64,000 nucleotides of DNA from Vibrio zhugei. GTDB taxonomy: Bacteria > Pseudomonadota > Gammaproteobacteria > Enterobacterales > Vibrionaceae. Made by a program: the position numbers and the translations under genes. Below the pieces are notes generated by a model. It saw nothing but the letters and a program-made list of their open reading frames with translations, was not told the DNA's origin and ran no database searches. Numbering within the stretch: the first letter of the stretch is position 1; each line of letters opens with the position of its first letter. This document shows, piece by piece, positions 55,896-64,000 of the stretch. Where the stretch lies: NCBI RefSeq assembly GCF_003716875.1, contig NZ_CP033078.1, positions 620,001 through 684,000 of the forward strand, written 5' to 3'.

Positions 55896-56045
55896 TTAAG
55901 TGGCTAAGGCCTCTATATGCTCAGCACTTTTTCTTATCACTCCAATGCCTACTCCAGTCACATCGTCCCCAATGGCCCCAGTTGAATGGTTAAGTCGTGG
56001 AGCACAGGTCGACAGCCTTACAAGTACTCGTAGGGTTTTATTCAT
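55896..56045 (-). CDS. Possible small ORF (49 aa), uncertain
   Basis: ATG at 56045 (minus), stop at 55896. GATGGGAACAAT precedes the ATG and could be a Shine-Dalgarno. The translation starts MNKTLRVLVRLST and ends with IRKSAEHIEALAT; its middle is glycine-rich. I recognise no family. It may be a gene fragment or chance. Confidence 0.22.
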   Translation of the reverse strand: MNKTLRVLVRLSTCAPRLNHSTGAIGDDVTGVGIGVIRKSAEHIEALAT

Positions 56046-56164
56046 ATTGTTCCCATCGATGTGATGTATTTAAATCTAGGCACGCAGGGGTGCTTCGACA
56101 ATACATGCGAGAAAGGTTGTGTACAATGATCAGAGTATCGATGTAGAACGCAAACTCATGTATA

Positions 56165-56180
56165 CTGTTTTTATATACAG
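56165..56180 (+). promoter_or_regulatory. LexA box at dinB
   Basis: CTGTTTTTATATACAG is a well-formed SOS box (CTG-N10-CAG). It ends only five bases before the first possible dinB ATG, so LexA would cover the promoter core. Confidence 0.9.
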
Positions 56181-56185
56181 ATGAT

Positions 56186-57271
56186 ATGGTTTCTATCATG
56201 GTCGTAAATGAACAACCAATTCGAAAAATTATTCATATCGATATGGATTGCTTTTACGCGGCAGTGGAAATGCGTGACAATCCAAATTATCGGGGCAAAC
56301 CTTTAGCGGTTGGGGGAAACCGACGACAACGTGGTGTGCTGAGTACATGTAATTACGAAGCGCGTCAATATGGCCTCCGTTCGGCGATGCCAACAGCACA
56401 AGCGTTGACACTGTGCCCGCACGTAATTTTGGTGCCCGGGCGTATGGATGTGTATAAGGCAATATCGCAACAAATTCGCGCTATATTTCAGCGCTATACA
56501 TCCATCATAGAGCCGTTGTCTCTGGATGAAGCCTATCTCGATGTCACCCATTCGACCGCTTGCCAAGGCAGTGCTACATTAATAGCTGAGGCGATTCGTC
56601 GAGATATCTGGAACGAACTACAATTAACGGCGTCCGCTGGCGTCGCTCCCATCAAATTTCTCGCCAAAGTGGCTTCTGATATGCGAAAACCCAATGGCCA
56701 GTTTGTGGTTCCACCAGAAGATGTCCAAAAGGTCGTCGATAAACTTCCCTTAGAAACCATTCCTGGCGTGGGTAAAGTCAGTTTAGAAAAATTACATCGC
56801 GCTGGATTTTATCTGTGTGAAGATATAAAAAAAACCGATTATCGTGATTTGTTGATTCGTTTTGGGCGTCAGGGCGCTTCGCTCTGGCAGAAAAGTCATG
56901 GTATTGACCCACGGGAAGTCGTGGTAGAGCGAGAAAGAAAATCCGTCGGGGTCGAACGCACGTTCAGTCAAAATATTATGACGTATGAACAGTGCTGGTC
57001 GGTGATTGAAAATAAGTTATTTCCAGAACTTGACCAGCGGTTAACCAAAGCAAGTACCAAACGCGCCATTATTAAGCAAGGCATTAAAGTAAAATTTGCC
57101 GACTTTCAACTAACGACGATTGAACATCTGCATCAAGAGCTGGAATTGGATGATTTTCGTGAGTTACTAAGGGAAGTATTAAAGCGTCAAAATGGTCGCG
57201 AAATTCGTTTATTAGGGCTTTCCGTGATGCTCAAACCACAATTGCCCGTTGAACAGTTGAGTTTCTTTTAG
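56186..57271 (+). CDS. dinB: DNA polymerase IV (DinB)
   Basis: A 361-residue Y-family translesion polymerase. The catalytic carboxylates are in HIDMDCFYAAVE and in SLDEAYLD; the helix-hairpin-helix region PLETIPGVGKVSLEKL follows. The C-terminal LSFF tail resembles the beta-clamp-binding end of Pol IV. Two in-frame ATGs (56186, 56198) are possible and neither has a clear Shine-Dalgarno; the second gives the usual N-terminus length. SOS control is indicated by the adjacent LexA box. Confidence 0.95.
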   Translation: MVSIMVVNEQPIRKIIHIDMDCFYAAVEMRDNPNYRGKPLAVGGNRRQRGVLSTCNYEARQYGLRSAMPTAQALTLCPHVILVPGRMDVYKAISQQIRAIFQRYTSIIEPLSLDEAYLDVTHSTACQGSATLIAEAIRRDIWNELQLTASAGVAPIKFLAKVASDMRKPNGQFVVPPEDVQKVVDKLPLETIPGVGKVSLEKLHRAGFYLCEDIKKTDYRDLLIRFGRQGASLWQKSHGIDPREVVVERERKSVGVERTFSQNIMTYEQCWSVIENKLFPELDQRLTKASTKRAIIKQGIKVKFADFQLTTIEHLHQELELDDFRELLREVLKRQNGREIRLLGLSVMLKPQLPVEQLSFF

Positions 57272-57323
57272 ATACACTGTTGCTCGCAGCAGCCGTTACC
57301 CCCACCAGTGAATGGAATAAACT

Positions 57324-58067
57324 ATGAAATCACTCATCGCGTTCATCGTTTTACTCAGTGCATTACCCGTATGGGCCAGTCAATGCCATGTAGACGTGAA
57401 TAATGAAGTCCATCTTGATGGCGAAAAAGTAGAGATCCATCGTCAAGATGGCAGTGTCGCTCAGTTAGATAAAAATAATCATGTGCGCATCGATGGTCAG
57501 TCTTTACCGCTTAACTCACAGCAGCAATCGATGGTAGAGAAATTCCGTACCAGCATTAATGACAGTATTCCCAAAATGAAACAAGTCATTAATGACGGTC
57601 TGGCTATTGCTGATGATGTACTTGATAACGTGTCTGCGAGCTTAAATACACCGCATGCGTTTGATGACGTCAAGCAAAGCATTCAATCTTATGCGGCAAA
57701 AATGGAACAACGTTATTACAAAAATGGCGAATTTGTATTACCGGCCAATACCTATGAAGAGATGAAGAAGCAGTGGGCGGATGAGTTTGAACAAATGAAA
57801 GCCGTGTTTACTAGCGAGTTTCTTACCAGTTCGTTTAATAGTATTACTGAAAACATGAAGCAAAATGGCGGGTTGAATCTTACTAAGCTAAGTGAAACCA
57901 TGGGTAATTTAAAACAACAAGTGACTGAACAACTTAAAACGCATAAACAGAAAATTAAGAAAGACAGCCAGGCGGTGTGCGATAGCCTAGATGACATTGT
58001 GCAGCAAGAAAATGAGCTGCATGAGAAGATTCCTGAATTGAAAAAATATCAGGTGTTTACGATCTAA
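57324..58067 (+). CDS. yggN: YggN family (DUF2884) secreted protein
   Basis: A 247-residue protein with a signal peptide (LIAFIVLLSALPVWA, cleavage near residue 18). A short beta-rich N-terminal part (HVDVNNEVHLDGEKVEI) precedes a long helical region rich in lysine and glutamine. It resembles the periplasmic YggN/DUF2884 family, for which no function is known. It has its own terminator and follows dinB by 52 bp. Confidence 0.85.
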   Translation: MKSLIAFIVLLSALPVWASQCHVDVNNEVHLDGEKVEIHRQDGSVAQLDKNNHVRIDGQSLPLNSQQQSMVEKFRTSINDSIPKMKQVINDGLAIADDVLDNVSASLNTPHAFDDVKQSIQSYAAKMEQRYYKNGEFVLPANTYEEMKKQWADEFEQMKAVFTSEFLTSSFNSITENMKQNGGLNLTKLSETMGNLKQQVTEQLKTHKQKIKKDSQAVCDSLDDIVQQENELHEKIPELKKYQVFTI

Positions 58068-58095
58068 ACAGTCGTAATACGCTTCGTTACAGATC

Positions 58096-58124
58096 AACCC
58101 TCAGCGCTTGCTGAGGGTTTTTTA
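58096..58124 (+). terminator. Rho-independent terminator of yggN
   Basis: The stem AACCCTCAGC/GCTGAGGGTT with a GCTT loop is followed by Ts. Confidence 0.92.
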
Positions 58125-58230
58125 TTCATACAGACGGTATTTTCAATAAAATCAGTAAGCCTTATTTGCCTTTTGCGTTTTTTTACATTAATGTACTAGC
58201 CAACTAGTTTAGTGGTATTAGTGGGTACGT

Positions 58231-59586
58231 ATGACAACAGCATCATCTCGAGAGACGTTTGGTTCTCGCCTAGGTTTTATTCTATCAGCTGCCGGGGCGG
58301 CGGTAGGGCTGGGAAACATTTGGGGGTTTCCAACTCAGGCTGCCAGTAATGGCGGCGGTGCTTTTTTAGTGGTGTACTTGGTCCTCATTTTGGTCGTTGC
58401 TTATCCTATGCTCGTCGTTGAGATGTCGATAGGCCGGTACGGTCAAGCAAACCCAGTGGATAGTATGCGTTCACTAACTAGCAATCCTCTAGGCAAGCGC
58501 ATCGGCGCCAGTGTTGGTTGGTTAGGGCTCAGCGTGCCTAGTACGGTGTTGGCATTTTATAGTATCGTCGGCGGATGGTTGATTTGTTATCTTCTCGGCG
58601 CCATGACCGATATCCTAGGATTACAAACCGCAACCGTCTGGTTGAAAGGATTCAGTGTTGAGCGTAATGCCTTCGGCACTTTGGTCTTTTATGTACTGAC
58701 CATTTTGATTGTTCAAGGCGGAGTGAAAGATGGCATTGAAAAGTGGTCGACACGCTTAATGCCAGCATTGTTTATTCTATTTGGCGTCTTGTTTGTGTAC
58801 ATCATGATGCAAGATGGCGCGATGCAAGGACTGCAGCATTACTTGATCCCAGATTTTGATAAGGTGTGGGATAAGAAACTGATTTTGGCGGCGATGGGAC
58901 AGGGGTTCTTTTCTCTGACCATTGGTGGTTGCTCTATGCTGATCTACGGCTCTTACCTTAGTAAAAAAGAAAACCTGCCGAAAATGGCTATGAATGTCAC
59001 ATTGGTGGACACTGCGGTAGCGTTTGTCGCTGGGTTGGTGGTGATGCCTGCGATGTTTGTCGCCATGAAACACGGTGTACAAATCTATTCTGCGGATGGT
59101 GCCTTGCTGAGTTCTGATACATTGGTGTTTACCGTATTGCCGATGATGTTTGATAGTCTTGGCCTGTTAGGGCAACTGTTCGCGATTGTATTTTTCCTTT
59201 TATTAACGATCGCGGCTTTGACCTCATCCATTTCGATGTTGGAGTGCCCAGTGGCTTTAGTAGGGGAACGCTTTAATACTCGCCGAACACCAACCAGTTG
59301 GGTCCTTGGTGGGATCATCGCTCTATTTAGTATGGTGATTGTTTATCATTTCGCGAGCTTGTTCGGATTGGTTGCCATGGTCGCGACTCAGTATTTACAG
59401 CCGTTTGCCGCGTTGCTGTTTTGCTTGTTTGGTGGTTGGGTTTGGAATCGTAACCAGAAATTCAAAGAGTTATCATCTGGATTTGCGACCTTCCGTACCA
59501 GTTTGTTTGGGCGTATTTGGCCTTGGTATGTTCGTTTGGTGTGTCCCGTCACTGTCACTGCAATCATCTGGGCTTCGTTTACCTAA
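58231..59586 (+). CDS. Neurotransmitter:sodium symporter family transporter
   Basis: A 451-residue inner-membrane protein with about 11-12 helices. The NSS signature with the unwound first helix is clear: GFILSAAGAAVGLGNIWGFP. NSS (SNF) transporters import amino acids or related amines with sodium; the substrate cannot be assigned. It would use the sodium gradient that the Nqr pump makes. It is convergent with the M14 hydrolase gene. Confidence 0.9.
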   Translation: MTTASSRETFGSRLGFILSAAGAAVGLGNIWGFPTQAASNGGGAFLVVYLVLILVVAYPMLVVEMSIGRYGQANPVDSMRSLTSNPLGKRIGASVGWLGLSVPSTVLAFYSIVGGWLICYLLGAMTDILGLQTATVWLKGFSVERNAFGTLVFYVLTILIVQGGVKDGIEKWSTRLMPALFILFGVLFVYIMMQDGAMQGLQHYLIPDFDKVWDKKLILAAMGQGFFSLTIGGCSMLIYGSYLSKKENLPKMAMNVTLVDTAVAFVAGLVVMPAMFVAMKHGVQIYSADGALLSSDTLVFTVLPMMFDSLGLLGQLFAIVFFLLLTIAALTSSISMLECPVALVGERFNTRRTPTSWVLGGIIALFSMVIVYHFASLFGLVAMVATQYLQPFAALLFCLFGGWVWNRNQKFKELSSGFATFRTSLFGRIWPWYVRLVCPVTVTAIIWASFT

Positions 59587-59600
59587 CGGCTCACATTAAC

Positions 59601-59637
59601 ACAACGGCAAGTCAACCGACGACTTGCCGTTGTTTCG
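59601..59637. terminator. Hairpin between convergent genes (NSS transporter / M14 hydrolase)
   Basis: A perfect 13-bp stem ACAACGGCAAGTC/GACTTGCCGTTGT encloses AACCGAC. The flanking T tract is short on the plus strand, so termination may be partial. Confidence 0.7.
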
Positions 59638-59645
59638 TCACTTCC

Positions 59646-60704
59646 TTAAAGTTCACCGGTTTTTGGCCCTTCTAACTCCATGTCGCTAATGTCTTCGATA
59701 AATTCTTCCACCAGTTGTTCGACTTCATGATCATCATGATCAAAATACGCCAAATTGAAGAGTGCATCGCCTTCGTTGACCAGCGGTAAGGTTTGCTGAC
59801 CGATCACAATGCCGCCTTTGGCCGCTTTTAAGTCCGACTTCGTAGCGCCTAGTGGTGAGTTTATGTACGCAAGAATCTGATCTTTTTCGACTTTATCGCC
59901 TAATGACACCAGTGAGCGAACAATGCCATCCGTATCGGCACGAACCCAATTGGTGGAGGTGGAGATGAATGTCGATGGAAAGGCTTTGCGGCTTTTTCTT
60001 AGCATGCCTACCGCTTGCATTGTGCGTTTAATGCCTTGTAAGCCCGCTTGAATCGCAATGGGATCAAAACGTAAGGCTTCTCCTGCCTCATAGGTTAAAA
60101 CACTCACGCCCAGCTTTCCTGCTTCGCTACGCAAAGAGCCATCGCGTAGCGGTGAATCAATGGTCACTGGCGTGCCAAACGCCCCAGCAATACGCAAAGT
60201 TTCCTCATCACTGAGATCCGCACGGATTTGTGGTAGGTTGGTCCGGTGTTGGGCCCCGGTATGTAAATCAATAATATATTGGCATGATTTGGCAATTTCA
60301 GTGAAAAAGGTGTAGGCCATACGTGAGGCTAGCGACCCTTTTTCACTGCCGGGAAAGCTGCGATTTAAATCGCGTCTATCTGGGAGATAACGCGATTTAT
60401 GGATAAAACCAAATACGTTCACCACTGGAACCGCAATCAGTGTTCCTTTGAGTTTCATTGGATCGATACTTTCGACCAATTGCCGCACAATTTCCACACC
60501 ATTGAGCTCATCACCATGAATGGCGGCATTGACCAGCATGACTGGCCCCGGTGAGGCGCCATGTAAAATCTCAATCGGAATCGACAGTGGCGTATTGGTA
60601 TACAATTTTGCCACTTCTAATTCAGTAATCACTCGCGTTCCCGCGGGAATGGATTGCCCTAAAATATGAAAAGCGGGCTTGGTATGCTGTGTTTTATTCG
60701 CCAT
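59646..60704 (-). CDS. M14-family succinylglutamate desuccinylase/aspartoacylase-like hydrolase
   Basis: A 352-residue zinc carboxypeptidase-fold enzyme. Zinc ligands lie in [11 protein letters not shown] (HxxE) and DLHTGAQ, and the substrate arginine in [10 protein letters not shown]. After residue 260 a lipoyl/biotinyl-like beta domain follows ([20 protein letters not shown]). The family hydrolyses N-acyl amino acids or trims peptide-like amides; the substrate here is unknown. I chose the ATG at 60704, which overlaps the rimK end by 11 bp and has AGGA upstream. It is the last gene of the retropepsin-rimK-M14 operon. Confidence 0.87.
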   Translation of the reverse strand: MANKTQHTKPAFHILGQSIPAGTRVITELEVAKLYTNTPLSIPIEILHGASPGPVMLVNAAIHGDELNGVEIVRQLVESIDPMKLKGTLIAVPVVNVFGFIHKSRYLPDRRDLNRSFPGSEKGSLASRMAYTFFTEIAKSCQYIIDLHTGAQHRTNLPQIRADLSDEETLRIAGAFGTPVTIDSPLRDGSLRSEAGKLGVSVLTYEAGEALRFDPIAIQAGLQGIKRTMQAVGMLRKSRKAFPSTFISTSTNWVRADTDGIVRSLVSLGDKVEKDQILAYINSPLGATKSDLKAAKGGIVIGQQTLPLVNEGDALFNLAYFDHDDHEVEQLVEEFIEDISDMELEGPKTGEL

Positions 60705-61593
60705 AGTGGAGTCCTGAAGACTGTTTTTCTTTTTCAATGAAGTCGATGATCATACCTGCAATGTCTTTGCCAGTTGATTTTTCGATGCCTTCTAACCCAG
60801 GGGAAGAATTCACTTCCATGATCAGTGGGCCACGTGCTGAACGTAACAAATCGACTCCAGCGACTTTTAACCCCATTACCTTGGCGGCGGCAATCGCTGT
60901 CTGAGCCTCTTCTTCGGTAATCTCAATTAAGGAAGCAGAACCGCCGCGATGTAAGTTAGAGCGAAACTCACCTTCAGCTCCTTGTCGCTTCATTGCTGCA
61001 ATCACGGTGTCTCCTAATACAAAGCAACGGATATCCGCGCCAGCGGATTCTTGGATGTACTCTTGCACCATGATATTGGCTTTGAGTCCCATGAACGCTT
61101 CAATAACACTTTCCGCCGCTTTGCGTGTTTCCGCGAGTACGACCCCAATCCCTTGAGTACCCTCGAGAAGTTTGATCACAACCGGAGCGCCGCCGACCAT
61201 CGCCAACAGATCTTTGACATCGTCGGGTTTATTGGCAAAGCCTGTAATTGGCATCCCTAAACCCCGATGCGATAACAGTTGCATTGAACGTAGCTTGTCG
61301 CGTGAGCGACTGATGGCAATCGATTCATTTAACGTATAGACATTCATCGTTTCAAATTGGCGCAGTACTGCCGTGCCGTAAAAGGTGACGGAAGCTCCGA
61401 TACGCGGAATGATGGCATCAAAATCATTCAACTCTTCGCCTTTACAGTGAATTTGCGGCTGTTTGGAGTTAATGTTCATATAACAGCGCAGCGCATCAAT
61501 CACTTTGACTTCGTGTCCACGTGCTTGACTCGCTTCAATGAGTCGTTGGGTGGAATAGAGGTTGGCGTTGCGTGACAGTATTCCAATTTTCAT
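60694..61593 (-). CDS. rimK: RimK-family ATP-grasp glutamate ligase
   Basis: A 299-residue ATP-grasp enzyme (300 in E. coli RimK). RimK adds glutamate residues to the C-terminus of ribosomal protein S6 and can make poly-glutamate. The ATP-grasp blocks [32 protein letters not shown] and [19 protein letters not shown] are intact. It overlaps both the upstream retropepsin-like gene (4 bp) and the downstream M14 gene (11 bp), so the three are made together. Confidence 0.94.
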   Translation of the reverse strand: MKIGILSRNANLYSTQRLIEASQARGHEVKVIDALRCYMNINSKQPQIHCKGEELNDFDAIIPRIGASVTFYGTAVLRQFETMNVYTLNESIAISRSRDKLRSMQLLSHRGLGMPITGFANKPDDVKDLLAMVGGAPVVIKLLEGTQGIGVVLAETRKAAESVIEAFMGLKANIMVQEYIQESAGADIRCFVLGDTVIAAMKRQGAEGEFRSNLHRGGSASLIEITEEEAQTAIAAAKVMGLKVAGVDLLRSARGPLIMEVNSSPGLEGIEKSTGKDIAGMIIDFIEKEKQSSGLHYGE

Positions 61594-62030
61594 ACGCTCA
61601 TTTCCTTGAGAGATAGTTGAAAAGATTGTTTCGGATCCACAAGCAAGTTTGTCATCGCGGTACGTCCAATGAGCATACGAAATCCCATATTGGTTCGATC
61701 GGCTAACGTCACTTCCGTTGGAAATACATGCTCGCCTAGTTGTAACTCAGTCATAATGACATAGCGTATCTCTTCTTCGCCCCCAGAATTGCGAATGGAG
61801 CGTTGCTCAACTACCGCGGCATTACACTCAATACGAATTGTGTCATCGTGTTGATCAGGGAAAAGAAAAAAAGTCACCCGTTGTTCCCCGTTATAAGTGT
61901 ACGGAGTGATATGTAATGCATGGAGGCTCGACGTGCGTGCGCCGGTATCCATTTTGGCTTTTATCCGATTAATCCCCAGTTGAGGTAGGGCAACATATTC
62001 ACGCCAACCGGCGATTGTTTTTGAATTCAT
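61590..62030 (-). CDS. Retropepsin-like putative protease (PF05618, RimB-like)
   Basis: A 146-residue protein with the retropepsin-type active-site motif [16 protein letters not shown] (Asp 28) and the C-terminal MLIGRTAM block. It is often annotated as ATP-dependent zinc protease, a name the sequence does not justify, since no Walker or zinc motif is seen. In pseudomonads a similar protein, RimB, works with RimK. It is the first gene of the operon and overlaps rimK by ATGA. Confidence 0.85.
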   Translation of the reverse strand: MNSKTIAGWREYVALPQLGINRIKAKMDTGARTSSLHALHITPYTYNGEQRVTFFLFPDQHDDTIRIECNAAVVEQRSIRNSGGEEEIRYVIMTELQLGEHVFPTEVTLADRTNMGFRMLIGRTAMTNLLVDPKQSFQLSLKEMSV

Positions 62031-62233
62031 AACGTTATGTAATCTCGATAATGACTAAGAATGCAAATAGCGCAAAGAGGGCGCACTCTAGCAAAGCGCG
62101 GAATCGTATGACCAATGAAAAATTTCAGTCGTGTTGATAACCAGTATTAATCATCATAGTGAGAAAACGTGTTAATTATTGTGGGTGAGTGTTAAATAAT
62201 CGCAAAAATAGCAATGTGATGACATGATAAACA

Positions 62234-62260
62234 ACAAGCCAGGCGTGATGCCTGGCTTGT
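62234..62260 (-). terminator. Terminator of pepD
   Basis: A perfect 11-bp stem ACAAGCCAGGC/GCCTGGCTTGT with a short loop is followed by TGTTTAT on the minus strand. Confidence 0.8.
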
Positions 62261-62266
62261 GACTCA

Positions 62267-63739
62267 TTAAGCTTTGTTAGGAATATTTTCAAGTAGTGTA
62301 ATCATTTGCTGCCAGAACAAACCGACAGTGTCGATTTTAACTTTTTCATCTGGAGAATGAGGGAACTTAATGGTCGGCCCAAATGAAATCATATCCATCT
62401 CTGGGTAAGGTTTCTTAAATAGGCCGCATTCCAATCCGGCATGAATGACCATGATGTTTGGCTTGTGTCCATAGATGCCTTCGTACATATCACGGAAAAT
62501 ATGCATGATTTCTGAATCCGCGTCCGGTTTCCAGCCAGGATAGGCACCAGCAAACGTGACGTCGGCATTGGCTAAGTGAGCTAACGATGTCAGAGTGCCT
62601 TCAACTTGTTGACGACCTGAATCAATCAGAGAGCGAACCAAGCATAATACGGTGGCATGGTCATGGTCAGTGGTAATGACCCCCACGTTAAGCGAGGTTT
62701 CTACGACACCTGCAATCTCATCGCTCATGCGAACCACACCGTTTGGACACGCATTTAATCCTGCAACGAACGCGCGTTGAGATTCAACAGAAAAAGCGGC
62801 TTGGTCTGTTTCATGCGCATCGTTTAAGAGCGTGATGGTCGTTTCAATTTTTTGTAATTCTGTGGCAACGACTTCGCCAAAGGCGCGATAGGCGTTATCT
62901 AATGCGTCTGCTTGCTTGGCTGGGACGGCGATAACGGCAAACGACTCGCGAGGGATTGCATTGCGCAGGCTACCACCACGGAATTCGATCAAGCGGTAAT
63001 CAAGGTCGGCGGTATAATCGGCAAGGAAACGCGCAAGCAGTTTATTGGCATTCGCTCTGCCTGTATGGATATCCGCGCCAGAATGGCCACCTTTCAATCC
63101 TTTAAGTGTCAATTGACGTGTCACGAAATCCGCTGGCAGTGCGTCACGAACAATTGGGAAGGTGAGCGTGGCATCGACACCACCCGCGCAGCCCATGTAG
63201 ACTTCGCCTTCCTGTTCAGAGTCTGTATTTAATAAAATGTCGCCTTCAAGCCAGCCTTCTTGTAGGCCAAAAGCGCCCGTCATGCCCGCTTCTTCGTCAA
63301 TGGTGAGCAACACTTCAATCGGACCATGTTTAATATCGCTCGCGGCTAGAACCGCTAAACAGGACGCCATACCAATCCCATTGTCTGAACCTAACGTGGT
63401 GCCTTTGGCGGTAACCCATTCACCATCAATGTATGGCTGAATCGGATCTCGAGTAAAGTCGTGTTCGGTATCTTCATTCTTTTGCGGCACCATATCTAAA
63501 TGCGCTTGCAGAACGACTTTCTTTTTATTCTCCATGCCTGGCGTGGCTGGCTTTTTAATAAACACGTTACCGATAGTATCTCGGCGTACGGTAAGCCCTT
63601 CTTGAGTCGCCCATTCAATAATGTATTGAGCGAGTTGCTCTTCATGCTTAGATGGATGTGGAATCGAACAGATTTTGTCGAAAAACTGCCAAACAGGGGC
63701 AGGGGATAACTGGCTTATTTCAGAATGGAATTCAGACAC
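62267..63739 (-). CDS. pepD: Cytosol nonspecific dipeptidase PepD (aminoacyl-histidine dipeptidase)
   Basis: A 490-residue M20-family di-zinc peptidase that cleaves many unblocked dipeptides in the cytoplasm. The metal and catalytic residues sit at the Vibrio PepD positions: H80 and D82 in QAHLDMVPQ, D119 in LGSDNGIGM, E149 and E150 in TIDEEAGMTG, and D173 in LNTDSEQEG. The start is GTG with AGGAG seven bases upstream. It is transcribed alone; the remaining 260 bp of the window are its AT-rich upstream region with no gene. Confidence 0.95.
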   Translation of the reverse strand: MSEFHSEISQLSPAPVWQFFDKICSIPHPSKHEEQLAQYIIEWATQEGLTVRRDTIGNVFIKKPATPGMENKKKVVLQAHLDMVPQKNEDTEHDFTRDPIQPYIDGEWVTAKGTTLGSDNGIGMASCLAVLAASDIKHGPIEVLLTIDEEAGMTGAFGLQEGWLEGDILLNTDSEQEGEVYMGCAGGVDATLTFPIVRDALPADFVTRQLTLKGLKGGHSGADIHTGRANANKLLARFLADYTADLDYRLIEFRGGSLRNAIPRESFAVIAVPAKQADALDNAYRAFGEVVATELQKIETTITLLNDAHETDQAAFSVESQRAFVAGLNACPNGVVRMSDEIAGVVETSLNVGVITTDHDHATVLCLVRSLIDSGRQQVEGTLTSLAHLANADVTFAGAYPGWKPDADSEIMHIFRDMYEGIYGHKPNIMVIHAGLECGLFKKPYPEMDMISFGPTIKFPHSPDEKVKIDTVGLFWQQMITLLENIPNKA

Positions 63740-64000
63740 AGAGCAACTCCTATAATGGTGTATTCATCTGATCATGGCAATTGGCGGTGTTGAGCGGCCG
63801 ATGTCGAATGTGATCAGAGGTAATGAATAATGATGGGTCATAGCATACCACTCTCAAGTTCTGGGGAGTAGCGCTTCTCTGTTGGGTTATGAATGGTAAA
63901 TGTGGACAAACAAAAATCATCAATATGCATCTAAATGATTAAAAATTTGCGATCTCAATCATAAAAAAGAGCTGTAAATGTAATTTTATTACGTATATAG

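Larger units (their letters stand above)
55791..56185. other. nqrM-dinB intergenic region
   Basis: About 395 bp. It begins with the nqr operon terminator, then holds a possible 49-codon minus-strand frame (55896-56045) and ends in the LexA-controlled dinB promoter. Confidence 0.6.

Noticed and set aside
1..64000. CRISPR arrays, prophage, integron attC sites and toxin-antitoxin pairs.
   Set aside because: I looked for regular spaced repeats, phage genes and small overlapping gene pairs and saw none; the only mobile element is the IS at 16643-18078.

Overview
This window is a chromosomal segment of a gammaproteobacterium of the Vibrionaceae, most likely a Vibrio. The evidence is a complete Na+-translocating NADH:quinone reductase operon (nqrA-F) followed by its maturation genes apbE and nqrM, an OmpK-type Tsx porin, a PlzC-like double PilZ protein between serB and radA, a DUF2850 protein beside argA, and a second free-standing EF-G gene next to radA. 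Gene order also follows Escherichia coli in blocks: recC/recB/recD-argA-mltA-tcdA-csdE-csdA, panE-yajL, and yajG/ampG near bolA. No tRNA, rRNA, CRISPR array or prophage was seen. The only mobile element is one IS4-family insertion sequence.

Layout. 1-7.3 kb: yaaA and yjjV, then nucleoside uptake and salvage (nupC, deoC, deoA, deoD); deoB, normally between deoA and deoD, is missing. 7.3-18 kb: ytjB/serB (divergent), the PilZ protein, radA, fusA2 and galM, ending in a terminator split by the IS4-family element with a 10-bp target duplication. 18-22.5 kb: a gamma-glutamylcyclotransferase, zntB, dapD, SOS gene yebG and a LysR regulator, all on the minus strand. 22.6-32 kb: the RecBCD nuclease-helicase genes recC, recB and recD. 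32-41.3 kb: argA, a DUF2850 protein, mltA, tcdA and csdE (plus strand), then a secreted unknown, csdA, yajL, panE and ompK (minus strand).

41.6-48 kb: a Lon-N-domain protein and an MFS exporter, then a convergent minus-strand cluster rlmG-yajG-ppiase-ampG, and divergent bolA. 48.5-55.8 kb: nqrABCDEF, apbE and nqrM, which make the sodium pump, flavinylate it and help insert iron. 56.1-59.6 kb: SOS polymerase dinB, yggN and an NSS-family sodium symporter. 59.6-62 kb: an overlapping three-gene operon of a retropepsin-like protein, a RimK ATP-grasp ligase and an M14 aspartoacylase-like hydrolase. 62.2-63.7 kb: pepD.

Regulation visible in the sequence: LexA boxes before yebG and dinB, an ARG box before argA, CRP-like sites before ompK and nupC, GCAAAC/GTTTGC palindromic sites near nupC, deoC and dapD, and many Rho-independent terminators, several of them bidirectional between convergent genes. 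Most of the window is ordinary core genome. The points most worth a second look are the IS in the terminator, the deoB gap, the RimK-centred operon, and several unexplained inverted repeats in leaders.
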